DNA of 64,000 bases, taken from assembly GCA_963756975.1 (NCBI GenBank), contig CAVWPS010000001.1:124001-188000 (forward strand), written 5' to 3'. This document shows positions 19,451-29,273 of this stretch, one piece after another. The position numbers and the translations under genes are program-made. This DNA is from CAVRQM01 sp963756975 (GTDB lineage: Bacteria > Pseudomonadota > Alphaproteobacteria > Acetobacterales > Acetobacteraceae). Under the pieces are notes generated by a model that made no database searches, had not been told where the DNA came from, and was given only the letters and a program-made list of their open reading frames with translations. Positions within the stretch are counted from its first letter, which is position 1. The number at the start of each line of letters is the position of its first letter.

Positions 19451-20632
19451 TCAAGATAGGATTGGCGAAGGCGTTGTGCAGCCCCGAACGACGTGTGGCG
19501 GAGCACGATCGTGACACGTCACCGAGGGCGGCGCGAACGGAGCCGGGCAGATGGCCGGGCCCGCCCAGACGGCTGTTTTCGCGGGCCGGGTTTTTCGCAC
19601 GCGGGCCGGGAGTTTCGCGCCGGTATTCGCAGCGCCGTCCAACAGGCGCCAGCGCCCATCCCACACCGGAGCGGTGTCGCGGATCGCGGCGATCTCGCGC
19701 GTGACCAGCCAGCCGGGGCCGAGGCGGCCGGCCGGACCGATCGCGACGCCGCCGAGGGTCGCGGCGCGGGGCCGGTCGCACCAGTGCGCGACCGAGGCCG
19801 AAGCCGGTTCGTACCGGCTGCCCGCGACCGCGCGAACGACGGTCGAGAGCGCCCCGGGGGGCGGATCGGCGTGCAGCACGACGAAGCCGGCCTCGTGGAT
19901 CGTCGCGTGCCCGGCGAGCCATGCGGCGACGGAACACTCGTTTTCGGCACGGGCGGTTCCCCGGGCCGCGGCGGCCTCGACGGCGCGCAGCGTGGAGGGC
20001 GCGGTGCCGTCCGGGTCCGCCCGCAGCGTCCGCAGGCGGGCGCGCAGACTGGCGGGGTCGGCATTGGACGGGTCGCGCACCCAGCCGAGCCCGGCGATGC
20101 GCAGTGTGGCCCGCAACCGTCCGGGCGAGATCGTCAGCAATGGCCGCAGCCAGCGGACGGAGCGACCCTCGCGGATCGCCGGCATCGCCGCCAGCCCGGC
20201 CGGACCGCTGCCGCGCAACAGGCGCATCGCCACCGTTTCCGCCTGATCGGCCGCGTGGTGGCCGAGCAGGACATGGACGATCCCGCGCCGGGCGCACTCC
20301 GCCTCGATCGCGGCCGTTCTGGCATCGCGCGCGCGAGCCGAAAGCTCGGGGCCGGGTTCGATGCTGAGGCGGATGGTCGTCGCGGGCACGCCGAAGCCGG
20401 CCAGTGTCTCGACGGTCTGTCTTGCCTCCTCAGCCAACTCGGCGCGCAGGCCGTGGTCGGCCACCACGGCCGTGACCGACGCGTCGCGCGAAATCGCCCA
20501 ACAACTCGCGAGCCAAGCCAACGCCAGACTATCGGCACCGCCCGACACCGCGACCGCGATGGCGGGAGACCGCCCGAACGGCCCGCACGACGCCATGCGG
20601 GCGGCGAAGTCGCGGTCGCCGACCGGCGTCAG
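19451..20632 (-). CDS. tilS: tRNA(Ile)-lysidine synthetase
   Basis: TilS modifies C34 of tRNA-Ile(CAU) to lysidine so that it reads AUA. The PP-loop motif V-S-G-G-A-D-S is present with D-H-G-L-R after it, then L-G-H-H-A-A-D-Q-A-E-T and R-D-P-S-N. Family members begin L-T-P/F-A-A-L-M; here L-T-P-V-G-D-R-D-F-A-A-R-M begins at a CTG overlapping the upstream stop codon (CTGA). The first ATG, at 20596, would cut off these residues. The 3' end lies close to ftsH. Confidence 0.9.
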   Translation of the reverse strand: MTPVGDRDFAARMASCGPFGRSPAIAVAVSGGADSLALAWLASCWAISRDASVTAVVADHGLRAELAEEARQTVETLAGFGVPATTIRLSIEPGPELSARARDARTAAIEAECARRGIVHVLLGHHAADQAETVAMRLLRGSGPAGLAAMPAIREGRSVRWLRPLLTISPGRLRATLRIAGLGWVRDPSNADPASLRARLRTLRADPDGTAPSTLRAVEAAAARGTARAENECSVAAWLAGHATIHEAGFVVLHADPPPGALSTVVRAVAGSRYEPASASVAHWCDRPRAATLGGVAIGPAGRLGPGWLVTREIAAIRDTAPVWDGRWRLLDGAANTGAKLPARVRKTRPAKTAVWAGPAICPAPFAPPSVTCHDRAPPHVVRGCTTPSPILS

Positions 20633-21498
20633 GCGCAGCCCGCGCGGGCCCGGACGGCCGTGATCGTGCCCTTCAGGTCCGGCCTCGGCACCGGAAACTC
20701 GGCCCGCGCCTTGTCCAGCGTCTCGCACGCCGCCTTGTTGGCCTTGATCGCGGTCAGGCTGATGGCGAGCCCGACCAGGCTGTCCTGCGCGTGCGCCCCC
20801 TTGGGGTTGCGCTTGTACGCGTCGTCGTACGCGACCGCGGCACCCTGATAGTCGCGCGTCTGCGCCAGCGAGATCGCCATCAGGTACTGCGCGTCGGTGG
20901 TGCGTGGCCCGTGGCCGGTCGCCAGCACCTCCTTCGCGGCGGCCTCGGCGGCGGCGTAGTCGTGCCGGTCGTAGGCCGCGTGACCCTCGGCCAGCGCGAT
21001 CTCGGGCGTGCGGCGCGGCTGCCCGGCGGGACCGGCCGGCGGCGTGGCGGCCCCCGTGTCCGGACCGCGCGGGGCGACCGGGATCGGAGCCGGCGACGGG
21101 CCGGACGACGAGGCACCGTTGCCGAGCTTGAAGTTGAGGTCGCCGAGCTGCTTGGTCAGGTCTTCGCCCTGCCGCGTCCGCGCGTTCTGCTCCTCGTCGA
21201 GCTGGCCGCGCAGGCTCCGCACCTCGTCCTCGAGCCGGGTGACCCGGTCGAGCAACGCGGCCGACAGGTCGCCGCCGCCACCGCCGGCGTTCTGCTGCGG
21301 CGTGTAGGCCGGCTGGCCGCCACCCCCGCCGCCACCACCATTGGCGCGCATCGCGTCGAGGTCGCGGCGCAGTTCCAAAATCTGGTTTTGCAGGGCGATG
21401 CCCTCGCGGCTTTCCACCTGCGCGTGCGCGGTGGTCGCGGTCAGAACCATGGCGAGCGCCACGGTGGCCAGCACGGTCTTCGGTCGGAACAGGGTCAT
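20629..21498 (-). CDS. cpoB: Tol-Pal system protein YbgF/CpoB
   Basis: A periplasmic protein of 289 residues that coordinates outer-membrane constriction with peptidoglycan synthesis through TolA. It has a signal peptide (ending T-A-H-A), an N-terminal coiled-coil helix with a Gly-rich spacer (about residues 40-65), a long linker rich in Pro/Ala/Gly, and C-terminal tetratricopeptide-like repeats (from about 170). I begin at the second ATG, giving M-T-L-F-R-P-K. It is last of the tol-pal set and overlaps tilS by four bases. Confidence 0.88.
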   Translation of the reverse strand: MTLFRPKTVLATVALAMVLTATTAHAQVESREGIALQNQILELRRDLDAMRANGGGGGGGGQPAYTPQQNAGGGGGDLSAALLDRVTRLEDEVRSLRGQLDEEQNARTRQGEDLTKQLGDLNFKLGNGASSSGPSPAPIPVAPRGPDTGAATPPAGPAGQPRRTPEIALAEGHAAYDRHDYAAAEAAAKEVLATGHGPRTTDAQYLMAISLAQTRDYQGAAVAYDDAYKRNPKGAHAQDSLVGLAISLTAIKANKAACETLDKARAEFPVPRPDLKGTITAVRARAGCA

Positions 21499-21610
21499 GA
21501 GAGGCTCCATCGGTCGTCCCTCAAACGCGACTGGCCGATAAAACGCAACAAGCCGGTGGACGGATCCACCGGCTCGTTTCGTCAGCCAATCTTAAGTCGT
21601 CAGGCCGGGA

Positions 21611-22093
21611 TCAGCGAACCGAGCTGATCGCGTTGCGGTTCTGGGCGTAGGACGCTTCGTCCGAACCGGTCGCGGTCGGGCGATCCTTGCCGTAGCTGAT
21701 CGTGGTGATGCGGGCACCGGACACGCCCTTGGCGACCAGGTAGTCGCGAGCCGAGTTCGCGCGGCGCGAGCCGAGCGCGATGTTGTATTCCTCGGTGCCG
21801 CGCTCGTCGCAGTTGCCGGCGACTTCGATGTTGTCCTGCGCGTACTGGCCGAAGAACGCCGCCTGGCTGTCGAGCGTCGCGCGGGCGTCGGACGACAGGC
21901 TCGACGTGTTGAACGCGAACAGGACGCGGTCGATGCCCTTGGACGCCAGGTCTTCCTCGCTCCCCGGAGCGCCGCCCGACGTCGCGGTGGCGCCGCCGTT
22001 ACCGAGCGCGGCACCGTTGGTCGTGGCCGGCGGGCTGTTGCAGGCGGCGAGCAGGGCGAGGGCCCCGAAGGCTGCGATGATCTTCATGGACAT
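21611..22093 (-). CDS. pal: Peptidoglycan-associated lipoprotein Pal
   Basis: Pal tethers the outer membrane to peptidoglycan and binds TolB. The precursor has a lipobox L-L-A-A-C near residue 18, a flexible Gly/Ala/Thr linker and an OmpA-like domain. That domain contains V-L-F-A-F-N-T-S, G-N-C-D-E-R-G-T-E-E-Y-N and L-G-S-R-R-A-N-S-A-R. Length 160 residues. The start may be this ATG or one two codons downstream. tolB is upstream with a 194-base gap in which I see no gene. Confidence 0.93.
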   Translation of the reverse strand: MSMKIIAAFGALALLAACNSPPATTNGAALGNGGATATSGGAPGSEEDLASKGIDRVLFAFNTSSLSSDARATLDSQAAFFGQYAQDNIEVAGNCDERGTEEYNIALGSRRANSARDYLVAKGVSGARITTISYGKDRPTATGSDEASYAQNRNAISSVR

Positions 22094-22287
22094 GGAATGA
22101 GGTTCCCGGGGTGTGAGTGGATCGTGGCGAGGCAAGGCCGCAACGCGCGCGTGACGAAGCTGCCGCACGCGCGCCGCCGCAACGACGCCGCGCGTACGCC
22201 GTGCTTTGATTACGGTCAAGACAGGTTGCGCGCCCGGGCGCATCCGCGCGCGATTTCTTCGGTCGTACGCGATGAATTGCGCGGACA

Positions 22288-23658
22288 TCAGGTGAGCAGC
22301 GGCGACCAGGCGGGATCGGACGCGTCGGTCGGCGTCACCACCTGCTTTTCGTTGAACCCGTCGACTCCGACCGAATACAGGTGCGAGGAGCCGGTGGAGC
22401 CCGCCTCCGACTTATAGAACATCAGCTCGCGGCCATTCGGGCAGAACGTGGCGCCGTCGCAGTAGAAACTCTCGGCCAGGCTGCGCTCGCCGCTGCCGTC
22501 CGGCTTCATGACCCCGATCTGGAAGTTGCCGCCGGTGATCTTGGTGAACGCGATCAGGTCGCCGCGCGGCGACCACACCGGGCTCGCGTAGCGGCCGTTG
22601 CCGAAGCTGATGCGCCGGGCACCGCCGCCGCCGGCCCCCATGACGTAAAGCTGCTGGTCGCCGCCGCGGTCGGAGTTGAACACGATCTGCGAGCCGTCCG
22701 GGCTGTAGCAGGGCGAGACGTCGATCGCCCCGCTATCGGTCAGCCGGCGCGAGCCGCCGCCGCCCGATCCGATCGCGACGATGTCGCTGCCGCCGCCGCG
22801 CGTCTCCGCCATCACGATCGTGCCGCCGTCCGGGCTGAACCGGGGCGATAGCGTGATGCCGGCAAAGTCGCCCATCAGCTCGCGGCGGCCGCTGCCGAGG
22901 TCGAACGTGTAGACGCGCGGCTTGCGGTTCGCGTAGCTCATGAACGCGATCTGGTCGCGCACCGGGTTAAAGCGCGGGCTCAGCGTCAGCGACGAACCGT
23001 CTGTCAGGAAACGATTATTGGCACCGTCGTAGTCCATGATGGCGAGCCGCTTCGAGCGGCGATCCTTCGGGCCGGACTGCGCGATGTAGACGACGCGCGT
23101 ATCGAAATAGCCCTTGTCGCCCAGCATCCGCTCATAGACCGCGTCGGCGATCTTGTGCGCGAGCCGGCGTTCGTTGCCGCCGGACGTGGTCAGCGCCGTG
23201 CCCTGGATCTGGGTGCCGCGCACGACATCCCACAGCCGGAACTCGGCGCGTGCCCCGCCGCCGCCGTCCGCGTTGCCGGTCACCAGCGCCTGCACGCCGA
23301 GCGCCTTCCAGGCCTGGAAATTCGGCACCGCACCCTGGTCGGGGCTGCCGTTGTCGATCGCGCGGAACGAGCCGCTGCCGACCAGATCGGCCAGGGCGAC
23401 CGAGGAAATCTGCGGCCCGATGCCGCCGCCGAACGACGGGATCGCGATCGGGATCGGGTCGCGGCCGGCCCGGTCGACGGTGACCTCCGGCCCGCTCGGC
23501 GCGGCCGCGGCGGGGGCGGACGGAGCCGGCGCGGGAGCGGGGGTCGAATATCCGCCGAGTGCCGACTGCGCCCGTGCGAGGCTCGGCATCATCAGCACCG
23601 CGCTGCCCCCGGCGAGCAGGGCGCGGCGGCGGATGGTCCACAGATCGGGTCGGGTCAT
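22288..23658 (-). CDS. tolB: Tol-Pal translocation protein TolB
   Basis: TolB is the periplasmic beta-propeller of the Tol-Pal complex. At 456 residues it has a twin-arginine-like basic signal peptide (R-R-R-A-L-L-A-G-G-S), a Pro/Ala-rich stretch, the N-terminal TolB domain and repeated propeller blades marked by L-S-P-R-F-N-P, L-S-P-R-F-S-P-D-G and V-S-P-C-Y-S-P-D-G-S. It is second to last in the tolQR-tolA-tolB-pal order, 15 bases from the tolA-like gene. Confidence 0.95.
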   Translation of the reverse strand: MTRPDLWTIRRRALLAGGSAVLMMPSLARAQSALGGYSTPAPAPAPSAPAAAAPSGPEVTVDRAGRDPIPIAIPSFGGGIGPQISSVALADLVGSGSFRAIDNGSPDQGAVPNFQAWKALGVQALVTGNADGGGGARAEFRLWDVVRGTQIQGTALTTSGGNERRLAHKIADAVYERMLGDKGYFDTRVVYIAQSGPKDRRSKRLAIMDYDGANNRFLTDGSSLTLSPRFNPVRDQIAFMSYANRKPRVYTFDLGSGRRELMGDFAGITLSPRFSPDGGTIVMAETRGGGSDIVAIGSGGGGSRRLTDSGAIDVSPCYSPDGSQIVFNSDRGGDQQLYVMGAGGGGARRISFGNGRYASPVWSPRGDLIAFTKITGGNFQIGVMKPDGSGERSLAESFYCDGATFCPNGRELMFYKSEAGSTGSSHLYSVGVDGFNEKQVVTPTDASDPAWSPLLT

Positions 23659-23673
23659 GACGGGGGTCTCCGT

Positions 23674-24666
23674 TTAGGGCTTGAAGCGGAAGCGTAGCTG
23701 CGTCGGCCGGCCGAGATCGGCGCGGGGCATCATCTTCGAGAAATCCGAGCACCGGCTTTGCAACGGCGCGCGCACCGCGCGCTCGGCGAACGCGCGGAAG
23801 AACGGATCGGCGGCGACCCGGCCCTGATCCTCCGGGGCGATCGCCGCGTCGCGCGCGACCCCGGACTCATCGACGGTGACGATCAGGGCGACGCTCATCT
23901 TGTCGATGTCCTTCGCCCCGGCGTCCTTGGTCCAGCACTCGCGCACCTGGTCGCCGATCGCACCCCGCTGTTCGCCGCTCAGCGTCGCGGTCACGTCGCC
24001 GTTGACGCTGCCGCCGACGCGCGGGGCACCGCCCTGCAGCGGGTTCGCCTTCTGGGTCGGCGGCTTGGTCTGCTTTTGCAGGCTGCGGAGCTTGTCGAGC
24101 GTCGCATCCAGCTCGCGGCTGTCCGGTGCCGCGTTCTTGGTCGGGTTCGGCTGATTGGTGCGGCTCGGCGGCACCGGCGTTTTCGCCGTGATGGTGGCGG
24201 GCGGCGTCGGCGGCGGGGCCACCTGCGCCGGCGGCACCGGCGGCGGTTTCAGCGGCGGCGGCGGCGGCTTCGGCGGCTCCGGCAGTTCGGCCTGATCGGG
24301 CGGCGGCGGGGTCGGCGGCGGCGGGGTGGGCAGCGGCGGCGCGGGTGGCACGATCGGCGGCGGCGGTGCGGCCTGCGGCGGCGGCGGTGCCGGGGCCGGC
24401 GGCTCGGGCGGGACCGGCAGCGTGGGATCGGTCGCGGGCGGGGCGACGACGGTCTGCGGCGTCACGGCCGGGGCCGGGACGTCGCTCGGCTGATCGGCCT
24501 TCATGACGACCTGCGCGGGTCCGTCGAGCACGGCCATTTCGACCACCTGCTCCTCGGGCGGCGCGTCCTCGACGTCGTTGCTCGCGAAACCGATCAGGAG
24601 AGCCGCCAGGATCGCCGCGTGGAGCACGCCAGAGACGATCGCGGCGCGCCGTAGCGCGGGCGTCAT
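23674..24666 (-). CDS. tolA: TolA-like energy-transducing protein
   Basis: A 330-residue protein with one N-terminal membrane helix (about 8-26), a long proline-rich region (roughly 55-160) in place of the usual helical domain, and a C-terminal globular domain with R-E-C-W that resembles TolA/TonB C-termini. Position between tolR and tolB supports TolA, linking the TolQR motor to TolB/Pal. It overlaps the upstream ExbD-like gene by four bases. Confidence 0.85.
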   Translation of the reverse strand: MTPALRRAAIVSGVLHAAILAALLIGFASNDVEDAPPEEQVVEMAVLDGPAQVVMKADQPSDVPAPAVTPQTVVAPPATDPTLPVPPEPPAPAPPPPQAAPPPPIVPPAPPLPTPPPPTPPPPDQAELPEPPKPPPPPLKPPPVPPAQVAPPPTPPATITAKTPVPPSRTNQPNPTKNAAPDSRELDATLDKLRSLQKQTKPPTQKANPLQGGAPRVGGSVNGDVTATLSGEQRGAIGDQVRECWTKDAGAKDIDKMSVALIVTVDESGVARDAAIAPEDQGRVAADPFFRAFAERAVRAPLQSRCSDFSKMMPRADLGRPTQLRFRFKP

Positions 24667-25001
24667 GGGATCAGGGGACTCGCCGGGGGTTTTGGCGGCA
24701 CCGGGCGACCGGTTTCGGTCCGCAAATCGAGAACCGCCACGTTCCGGAAGCCCGCCGCCATGACCGCGTCCATCGCCGCGACGAGGTCGCCGTAAGCGGT
24801 CGCGGGCTCGGCGCGGACATAGACCAGCGTGCCGCGATCGCCGTGCGCGTGGTCGAGAACCATGGGCGCGAGGGTCGAGAGTGGCGCTTTCACCCCGTCG
24901 ACGAATATCGAGCCGTGGGCATCGACGCTCACGACGACATTGGGTGGCGTCGCGGCGCAGAGTGCCAGAGCCACAACGGCGAGCGGGGCAGCGTTCGGCA
25001 C
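24663..25001 (-). CDS. Secreted ExbD/TolR-like periplasmic domain without membrane helix
   Basis: A 112-residue protein starting with GTG one base after the tolR stop. Residues 1-18 look like a signal peptide. The rest aligns by eye with the periplasmic half of TolR next door: V-S-V-D-A-x-G-x-I-F near residue 24, V-Y-V-R-A near 60 and A-Y-G-D-L-V-A-A-M-D near 70. The TolR membrane helix with its essential Asp is missing. I infer a paralogue that could bind TolR or peptidoglycan as a modulator, not a proton-channel component. Tail rich in proline. Confidence 0.75.
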   Translation of the reverse strand: MPNAAPLAVVALALCAATPPNVVVSVDAHGSIFVDGVKAPLSTLAPMVLDHAHGDRGTLVYVRAEPATAYGDLVAAMDAVMAAGFRNVAVLDLRTETGRPVPPKPPASPLIP

Positions 25002-25002
25002 G

Positions 25003-25464
25003 TCAGTTCCCCGGCGCGACCGGCGTCAGCGGCCCGCCGCCGGCCGGCTGCTCGCTCAATAGTGCCACCTTGGTGAACCCGCCCTGCGCGATCGTCCCCA
25101 TCACCTCGATGATGTGGCCGTATGAATTGCTCTTGTCGCCGCGCACGAAAATGCGGCGATCCTTTTCGTCCTGGCTCAGCGACTGCAGGCGGCCGACCAG
25201 ATCGGGCAGTGCGACTTCGCTGTCCTCCAGAAACACCTTGCCGGCCGCGTCGACCGAGACGGTGATCGGCTTGGAATCCTGGGTCAGCGGGCTCGCGTTG
25301 GCTTTCGGCAGGTCGACGTTGACGGCCGAGCTCATCAGCGGCGCGGTGACCATGAAGATGATCAGCAGCACGAGCATCACGTCGACCAGCGGTGTGACGT
25401 TGATTTCGGACAGCGGCCGGTAGCGGCCCCGCCCCTTCCCGCCCGAGCCGAGCGTCATCGCCAT
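25003..25464 (-). CDS. tolR: Tol-Pal system protein TolR
   Basis: TolR forms the proton-driven motor with TolQ. This 153-residue protein has the E-I-N-V-T-P-L-V-D-V-M-L-V-L-L-I-I motif with the membrane-embedded Asp, one helix and a periplasmic domain ending in F-T-K-V-A-L-L-S-E. I use the ATG before A-M-T-L-G-S-G-G, four bases from tolQ. Confidence 0.95.
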   Translation of the reverse strand: MAMTLGSGGKGRGRYRPLSEINVTPLVDVMLVLLIIFMVTAPLMSSAVNVDLPKANASPLTQDSKPITVSVDAAGKVFLEDSEVALPDLVGRLQSLSQDEKDRRIFVRGDKSNSYGHIIEVMGTIAQGGFTKVALLSEQPAGGGPLTPVAPGN

Positions 25465-25468
25465 GGCG

Positions 25469-26197
25469 CTAAACCCGCTCTTCGCTCTGCCGCGACAGGA
25501 TCGCGCCGAACTCGGTGCCAAAACCCTCGAGCCGGGCGGCGAAGCGCGATAAATCGGTGCTGATCTTGTTGTAGGCCAGCACGGCGGGAATGGCGGCGAC
25601 GAGGCCGATCGCGGTCGCGAACAGCGCCTCCGCGATGCCCGGTGCCACGACGGCCAGGTTGGTGTTGTGCATCGCCGCGATCGCCGAGAACGAGTGCATG
25701 ATGCCCCAGACCGTCCCGAACAGGCCGATGAACGGGGCCACCGAGCCGACCGAGGCGAGGAAGATCATCCACCGCTCCATGCGCTCCATCTCACGCCCGA
25801 TGGTCACCGCCATCGCACGTTCGGTGCGGTCGCGCACGCCGGACCGCGTCATGTCGGCCCCGGCGACGCGCTGCGAGCGACGCCACTCGCTCATGGCGGC
25901 GCCGAACACGGCGGCGATCGGGTTGGTCGGCTTCTGGCCTTCCGCGTCGTAGAGTTCGTCGAGGCTGCCGCCGGACCAGAACCGGTCCTCGAACGCGTCG
26001 GCCGCGCGGTTCGCACGGCGCAGCGTCGTGACCTTCTCGAACACGATCGCCCACACCCACACGCTCGCGATCAGCAGCGCCACCATCACCACTTTGACGA
26101 CGATGTCGGCCTGCAGGAACAGGCTGATCAGCGACAGGTCGCTGCCGGGAATTGCGGGTGCGGCAAGTGCCGTCTGGGTTACATCGGCCATCGTCAA
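25469..26197 (-). CDS. tolQ: Tol-Pal system protein TolQ
   Basis: TolQ is the multi-spanning stator-like partner of TolR. At 242 residues it has helices near 30-50, 140-160 and 180-205, and the conserved V-G-S-V-A-P-F-I-G-L-F-G-T-V-W-G-I-M core. The first ATG overlaps the end of ybgC by four bases; an ATG two codons on is also possible. Confidence 0.95.
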   Translation of the reverse strand: MTMADVTQTALAAPAIPGSDLSLISLFLQADIVVKVVMVALLIASVWVWAIVFEKVTTLRRANRAADAFEDRFWSGGSLDELYDAEGQKPTNPIAAVFGAAMSEWRRSQRVAGADMTRSGVRDRTERAMAVTIGREMERMERWMIFLASVGSVAPFIGLFGTVWGIMHSFSAIAAMHNTNLAVVAPGIAEALFATAIGLVAAIPAVLAYNKISTDLSRFAARLEGFGTEFGAILSRQSEERV

Positions 26198-26685
26198 ACA
26201 CTCTCCTGCGGGGCGGGTTCGTCCGCCACCAAAGCCAACAACGCCTCACGCCAACGCGGCGGGAGGGCGGCCGCGCGCAAACCGCCGGGCCGTTCCGGCG
26301 CCTGCGCCACGCACGTCATATGCAGATCGGCCACCACCAGCGGGCGATTGCCGACCCCGCCATCCTCGCGAATGACCGACTGCCGCATCACGACGGTCGA
26401 TGACCGCAGCGACCGCACTTTAGTCTCCACCACGAGTTCGGTCATCCAATCTCGCAGGTGCGGCATAGTCGATCTCGGCGCGCCGCACCACGAAGCCGAG
26501 GCCATGGTTCGCGATCAAGTCGGTGTGTGGCACACCGAGATCGCGCAACGCCTCGGAGCGGGCGCGCTCCATGAAGTGCAGATATTTGGCGTGGTAGACC
26601 ACGCCGCCCGCGTCGGTGTCTTCGTAGTACACGCGCACCGGATAGCGATGCGGGCCGCGCGCCGGCATGGCCGCGTCATTGCCGT

Positions 26686-26689
<4 letters not shown>
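26194..26689 (-). CDS. ybgC: Tol-Pal-associated acyl-CoA thioesterase (frame broken once)
   Basis: YbgC is a hot-dog fold thioesterase usually first in the tol operon. The first frame has V-Y-Y-E-D-T-D-A-G-G-V-V-Y-H (active-site Asp) and F-M-E-R-A-R. The frame changes at about 26440, after A-A-P-A-R-L-D-D, and goes on with E-L-V-V-E-T-K-V. Total 496 bases, net +1; removing one base of a C pair restores the family sequence. Start overlaps the ruvB stop by four bases. Confidence 0.88.
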
Positions 26690-27713
<1,024 letters not shown>

Positions 27714-27717
<4 letters not shown>

Positions 27718-28313
27718 GCCGGGGAAAGGGCCCGCAGGGCGTCGCGGATGACGGTCGACAGGTCGGCCTCCGGCTCACGGGCGAGCACGCCGGCGATGGC
27801 GGCCTGCGCCTCCGGCCGGCGGATGCCGAGGTTGAGCAGCGCCGACAGCGCCTCGGCGGTGACGCCCTGTTCGGCGAGCGGCATGGCGGGCGTGAACCCG
27901 GGGCCGACCGGCATGGCCCCGGCTTTCTCGCGCAACTCGGTCAGCAGGCGGATCGCGAGTTTCACGCCGACACCCGATGCGCGCGACACCGCGGCGCGGT
28001 CGCCCGCCTGGATCGCGCCGACCAGCTCGCGCGGCGACAGGGCGGACAGGATGTTGAGCGCCACGCGGGCACCAACGCCCTGCACCGTGAGCAGCAAGCG
28101 GAACCACTCGCGCTCGGCCGGGTCGGCGAACCCGAACAGCGTGATCGCGTCCTCGCGCACCTGCATCTCGGTCAGCACCGTCGCGGTCTGGCCGGATGGC
28201 AGCGCGGCCAGCGTGCGGGTGGAGGCGTGGAGCAGGTAGCCGACGCCTGCGACGTCGATCACGCAGCGGTCCTGCTCGACGATTGCGACGCGGCCGGTGA
28301 GCTGGGCGATCAA
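27714..28313 (-). CDS. ruvA: Holliday junction DNA-binding protein RuvA
   Basis: RuvA is the tetrameric junction-binding partner of RuvB. The 199-residue product has an OB-fold N-terminus (G-R-V-A-I-V-E-Q-D), then helix-hairpin-helix motifs (L-L-T-V-Q-G-V-G-A-R-V-A and A-S-G-V-G-V-K-L-A) and a C-terminal domain that binds RuvB. ruvC is upstream, separated by an oppositely oriented gene. Confidence 0.96.
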
Positions 28314-28361
28314 AGGCTTATCCGGTTAGGCGATGAGGGCCGCGTGAGGTAGTGTCGCGCC

Positions 28362-28760
28362 ATGACGACAACGGTCATCGAGTTATACGACGCTTTGATC
28401 GAAGCCGGTGCATCCGAGGATAAGTCTCGTCGCGCCGCACAGGCGGTCACCGATTTCGACGGCCAGCTCGGCTCGGTCGAACGCCGCATCGATGGTGTCG
28501 TCGCGCGCATCGATCGTCTGGAACTATCCGTGCAGGCCGACATCGCGTCGTTCCGCGCCGAGGTCCGGGCAGAATTCCTCGAGTTCCGATCCGAGATGCG
28601 TGGAGACATTCTCTCTCTTCGTGGAGACAATCTCTCTCTCCGTGCCGAGCTCAAGGGCGACATCGCCGGCGTCAAAACCGAAGCCGGAATCATGAAGGTG
28701 ATGCTCGGGCTCATCGTGACGCTGTCGATCGCGGTGTTCCTAAAACTGTTCCTCCACTAA
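28362..28760 (+). CDS. Coiled-coil, tail-anchored protein (DUF1640-like)
   Basis: A 132-residue protein: a short N-terminal domain (Y-D-A-L-I-E-A-G-A-S-E-D-K-S-R-R-A-A-Q), a coiled coil (about 35-105) and a C-terminal membrane helix (about 112-130). This layout fits the DUF1640/CCDC90-like family. It is the only plus-strand gene among ruvBA, ruvC and yebC and is less GC-rich, suggesting insertion. It contains a 21-bp tandem repeat. Role unknown. Confidence 0.7.
   Translation: MTTTVIELYDALIEAGASEDKSRRAAQAVTDFDGQLGSVERRIDGVVARIDRLELSVQADIASFRAEVRAEFLEFRSEMRGDILSLRGDNLSLRAELKGDIAGVKTEAGIMKVMLGLIVTLSIAVFLKLFLH
28601..28642 (+). repeat. Two-copy 21-bp tandem repeat in the coiled-coil gene
   Basis: TGGAGACATTCTCTCTCTTCG is followed directly by a copy with two changes. 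It adds one heptad (R-G-D-I-L-S-L / R-G-D-N-L-S-L) to the coiled coil and keeps the frame. Confidence 0.8.
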
Positions 28761-28763
28761 CGC

Positions 28764-29270
28764 TCACGCCATCACCCGCCCGCTCGCGACGCGCAGGCGC
28801 GTGGAGCGGTGGTGGGCGTGGCAGATCGCGACCGCCAGCGCGTCGGCCGCGTCGGCCCGCTTGAGCGTGGCACCCGGCAGCAGGCGGCGGACCATCATGC
28901 CGACCTGATCCTTGTCCGCACCCCCCGTCCCGACCACGGCCAGCTTGACCGTCTTCGCCCCGTATTCCGCGACCGGAATCCCGGCGAGTGCCCCCGCCAG
29001 CAGCGCCACGCCGCGTGCGTAGCCGAGTTTCAGGGTCGCCGTGCCGTTGCGGTTGACGTACGTCTCCTCGACCGCCGCCTCGTCCGGCCGGTGCAGCGCG
29101 ATCAGGGCGAGCAGCGCATCGTGCAGGGCGCGCAGGCGTAGCGGCACCGCGTCGTCGCCGTCGGTCGCGATCACGCCGTCGGCGACATGGCGGAGGCGGT
29201 TGCCGTCGGCCTCGACCAGTCCCCAGCCGGTGAACCGCAGACCGGGGTCGATGCCGAGCAATAGCGCCAC
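28764..29270 (-). CDS. ruvC: Holliday junction resolvase RuvC
   Basis: RuvC cuts Holliday junctions. At 168 residues it has the RNase H-like acidic residues in L-G-I-D-P-G-L-R-F-T-G-W, V-E-E-T-Y-V-N and A-D-A-D-A-L-A-V-A. It lies 3 bases after yebC in the usual yebC-ruvC order. Confidence 0.95.
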   Translation of the reverse strand: MALLLGIDPGLRFTGWGLVEADGNRLRHVADGVIATDGDDAVPLRLRALHDALLALIALHRPDEAAVEETYVNRNGTATLKLGYARGVALLAGALAGIPVAEYGAKTVKLAVVGTGGADKDQVGMMVRRLLPGATLKRADAADALAVAICHAHHRSTRLRVASGRVMA

Positions 29271-29273
29271 GAA

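Noticed and set aside
19448..19455. CTTGAAAC upstream of ftsH resembling a heat-shock sigma-32 -35 box
   Set aside because: No matching -10 element at the proper distance and it overlaps the tilS end; too weak to list as a promoter.
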